Source: Spirochaetaceae bacterium | GTDB taxonomy: Bacteria > Spirochaetota > Spirochaetia > Treponematales > Breznakiellaceae | NCBI GenBank assembly: GCA_031258615.1 | Contig: JAIRMP010000264.1 | Span: forward strand, 1-23,605 | Reading direction: 5' to 3' | Length of the DNA: 23,605 nt | In this document: positions 23,571 through 23,605 of the stretch, piece after piece | How positions within the stretch are numbered: the first letter of the stretch is position 1 | Layout: each line of letters begins with the position of its first letter | The notes under the pieces: model-generated | What the model was told of the DNA's origin: nothing | Databases searched by the model: none | The model's input: only the letters and a program-made list of their open reading frames with translations | Program-made: the position numbers and the translations under genes

Positions 23571-23605
23571 ATGCTGACAAGAAAAAGTTTCGACATAAAC
23601 GAAGA
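23571..23605 (+). CDS. Start of a gene cut by the window edge
   Basis: ATG 23571 has a strong GGGAGGAATT ribosome site (23561-23570) and begins MLTRKSFDINE before the window ends. Too little remains to identify it. Its position directly after a prematurely ended lipoprotein gene would fit a mobile-element gene, but this is a guess. Confidence 0.45.
   Translation, partial: MLTRKSFDINE

Overview
The window looks like a piece of a Treponema-lineage spirochaete chromosome, most like the termite-gut treponemes. This is inferred from the gene set (nadK-recN cluster, GLUG-type surface lipoproteins with relaxed spirochaetal lipoboxes, a poly-G tract, an amtB-glnK operon with a sigma-54 promoter), from the moderately high G+C, and from the many short palindromic repeats and toxin-antitoxin pairs. 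No database search was possible, so genus and species are unproven.

Layout. (1) 58-195, minus strand: remnant of a VapB-type antitoxin gene that keeps an intact promoter and palindromic operator. (2) 430-7842, plus strand: five tightly packed or overlapping genes: nadK, recN, an unrecognised 268-aa protein, and a heterodimeric ABC exporter of BmrC/BmrD type. The last codons and stop of the second ABC gene lie inside a dispersed repeat. (3) 8016-9858, minus strand: amtB-glnK, read from a near-perfect -24/-12 promoter and ended by a strong terminator; this is an ammonium uptake and nitrogen-signalling unit. (4) 10171-14230, plus strand: an EpmA-like lysyl-transferase, an exported TPR protein and a sialate O-acetylesterase. 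(5) 14274-14374: a repeat that can fold as a four-way junction. (6) 14509-15689, minus strand: infA followed by an M28-type peptidase with a TAATG overlap. (7) 15690-18491: a repeat-rich accessory segment in which two copies of a ~333-bp repeat flank a GtrII-type membrane glycosyltransferase gene. (8) 18492-20174: two related antitoxin/PIN-toxin pairs; the second toxin gene is split by a 129-bp MITE with an 8-bp target duplication. (9) 20413-23491: two lipoprotein genes, the first with a 14-G tract and a zinc-ribbon-like insert, the second apparently short. A further gene begins at 23571 and runs off the end.

The housekeeping half (nadK to infA) is compact and in operons. The right-hand third is accessory: repeats, toxin-antitoxin modules, a surface-modifying glycosyltransferase and variable surface proteins. 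The most unusual signal is a set of nested-hairpin repeats. Their outer stem is conserved and encloses several perfect hairpins with almost no unpaired bases. Unrelated sequences share this architecture, and the inner arms differ between copies.
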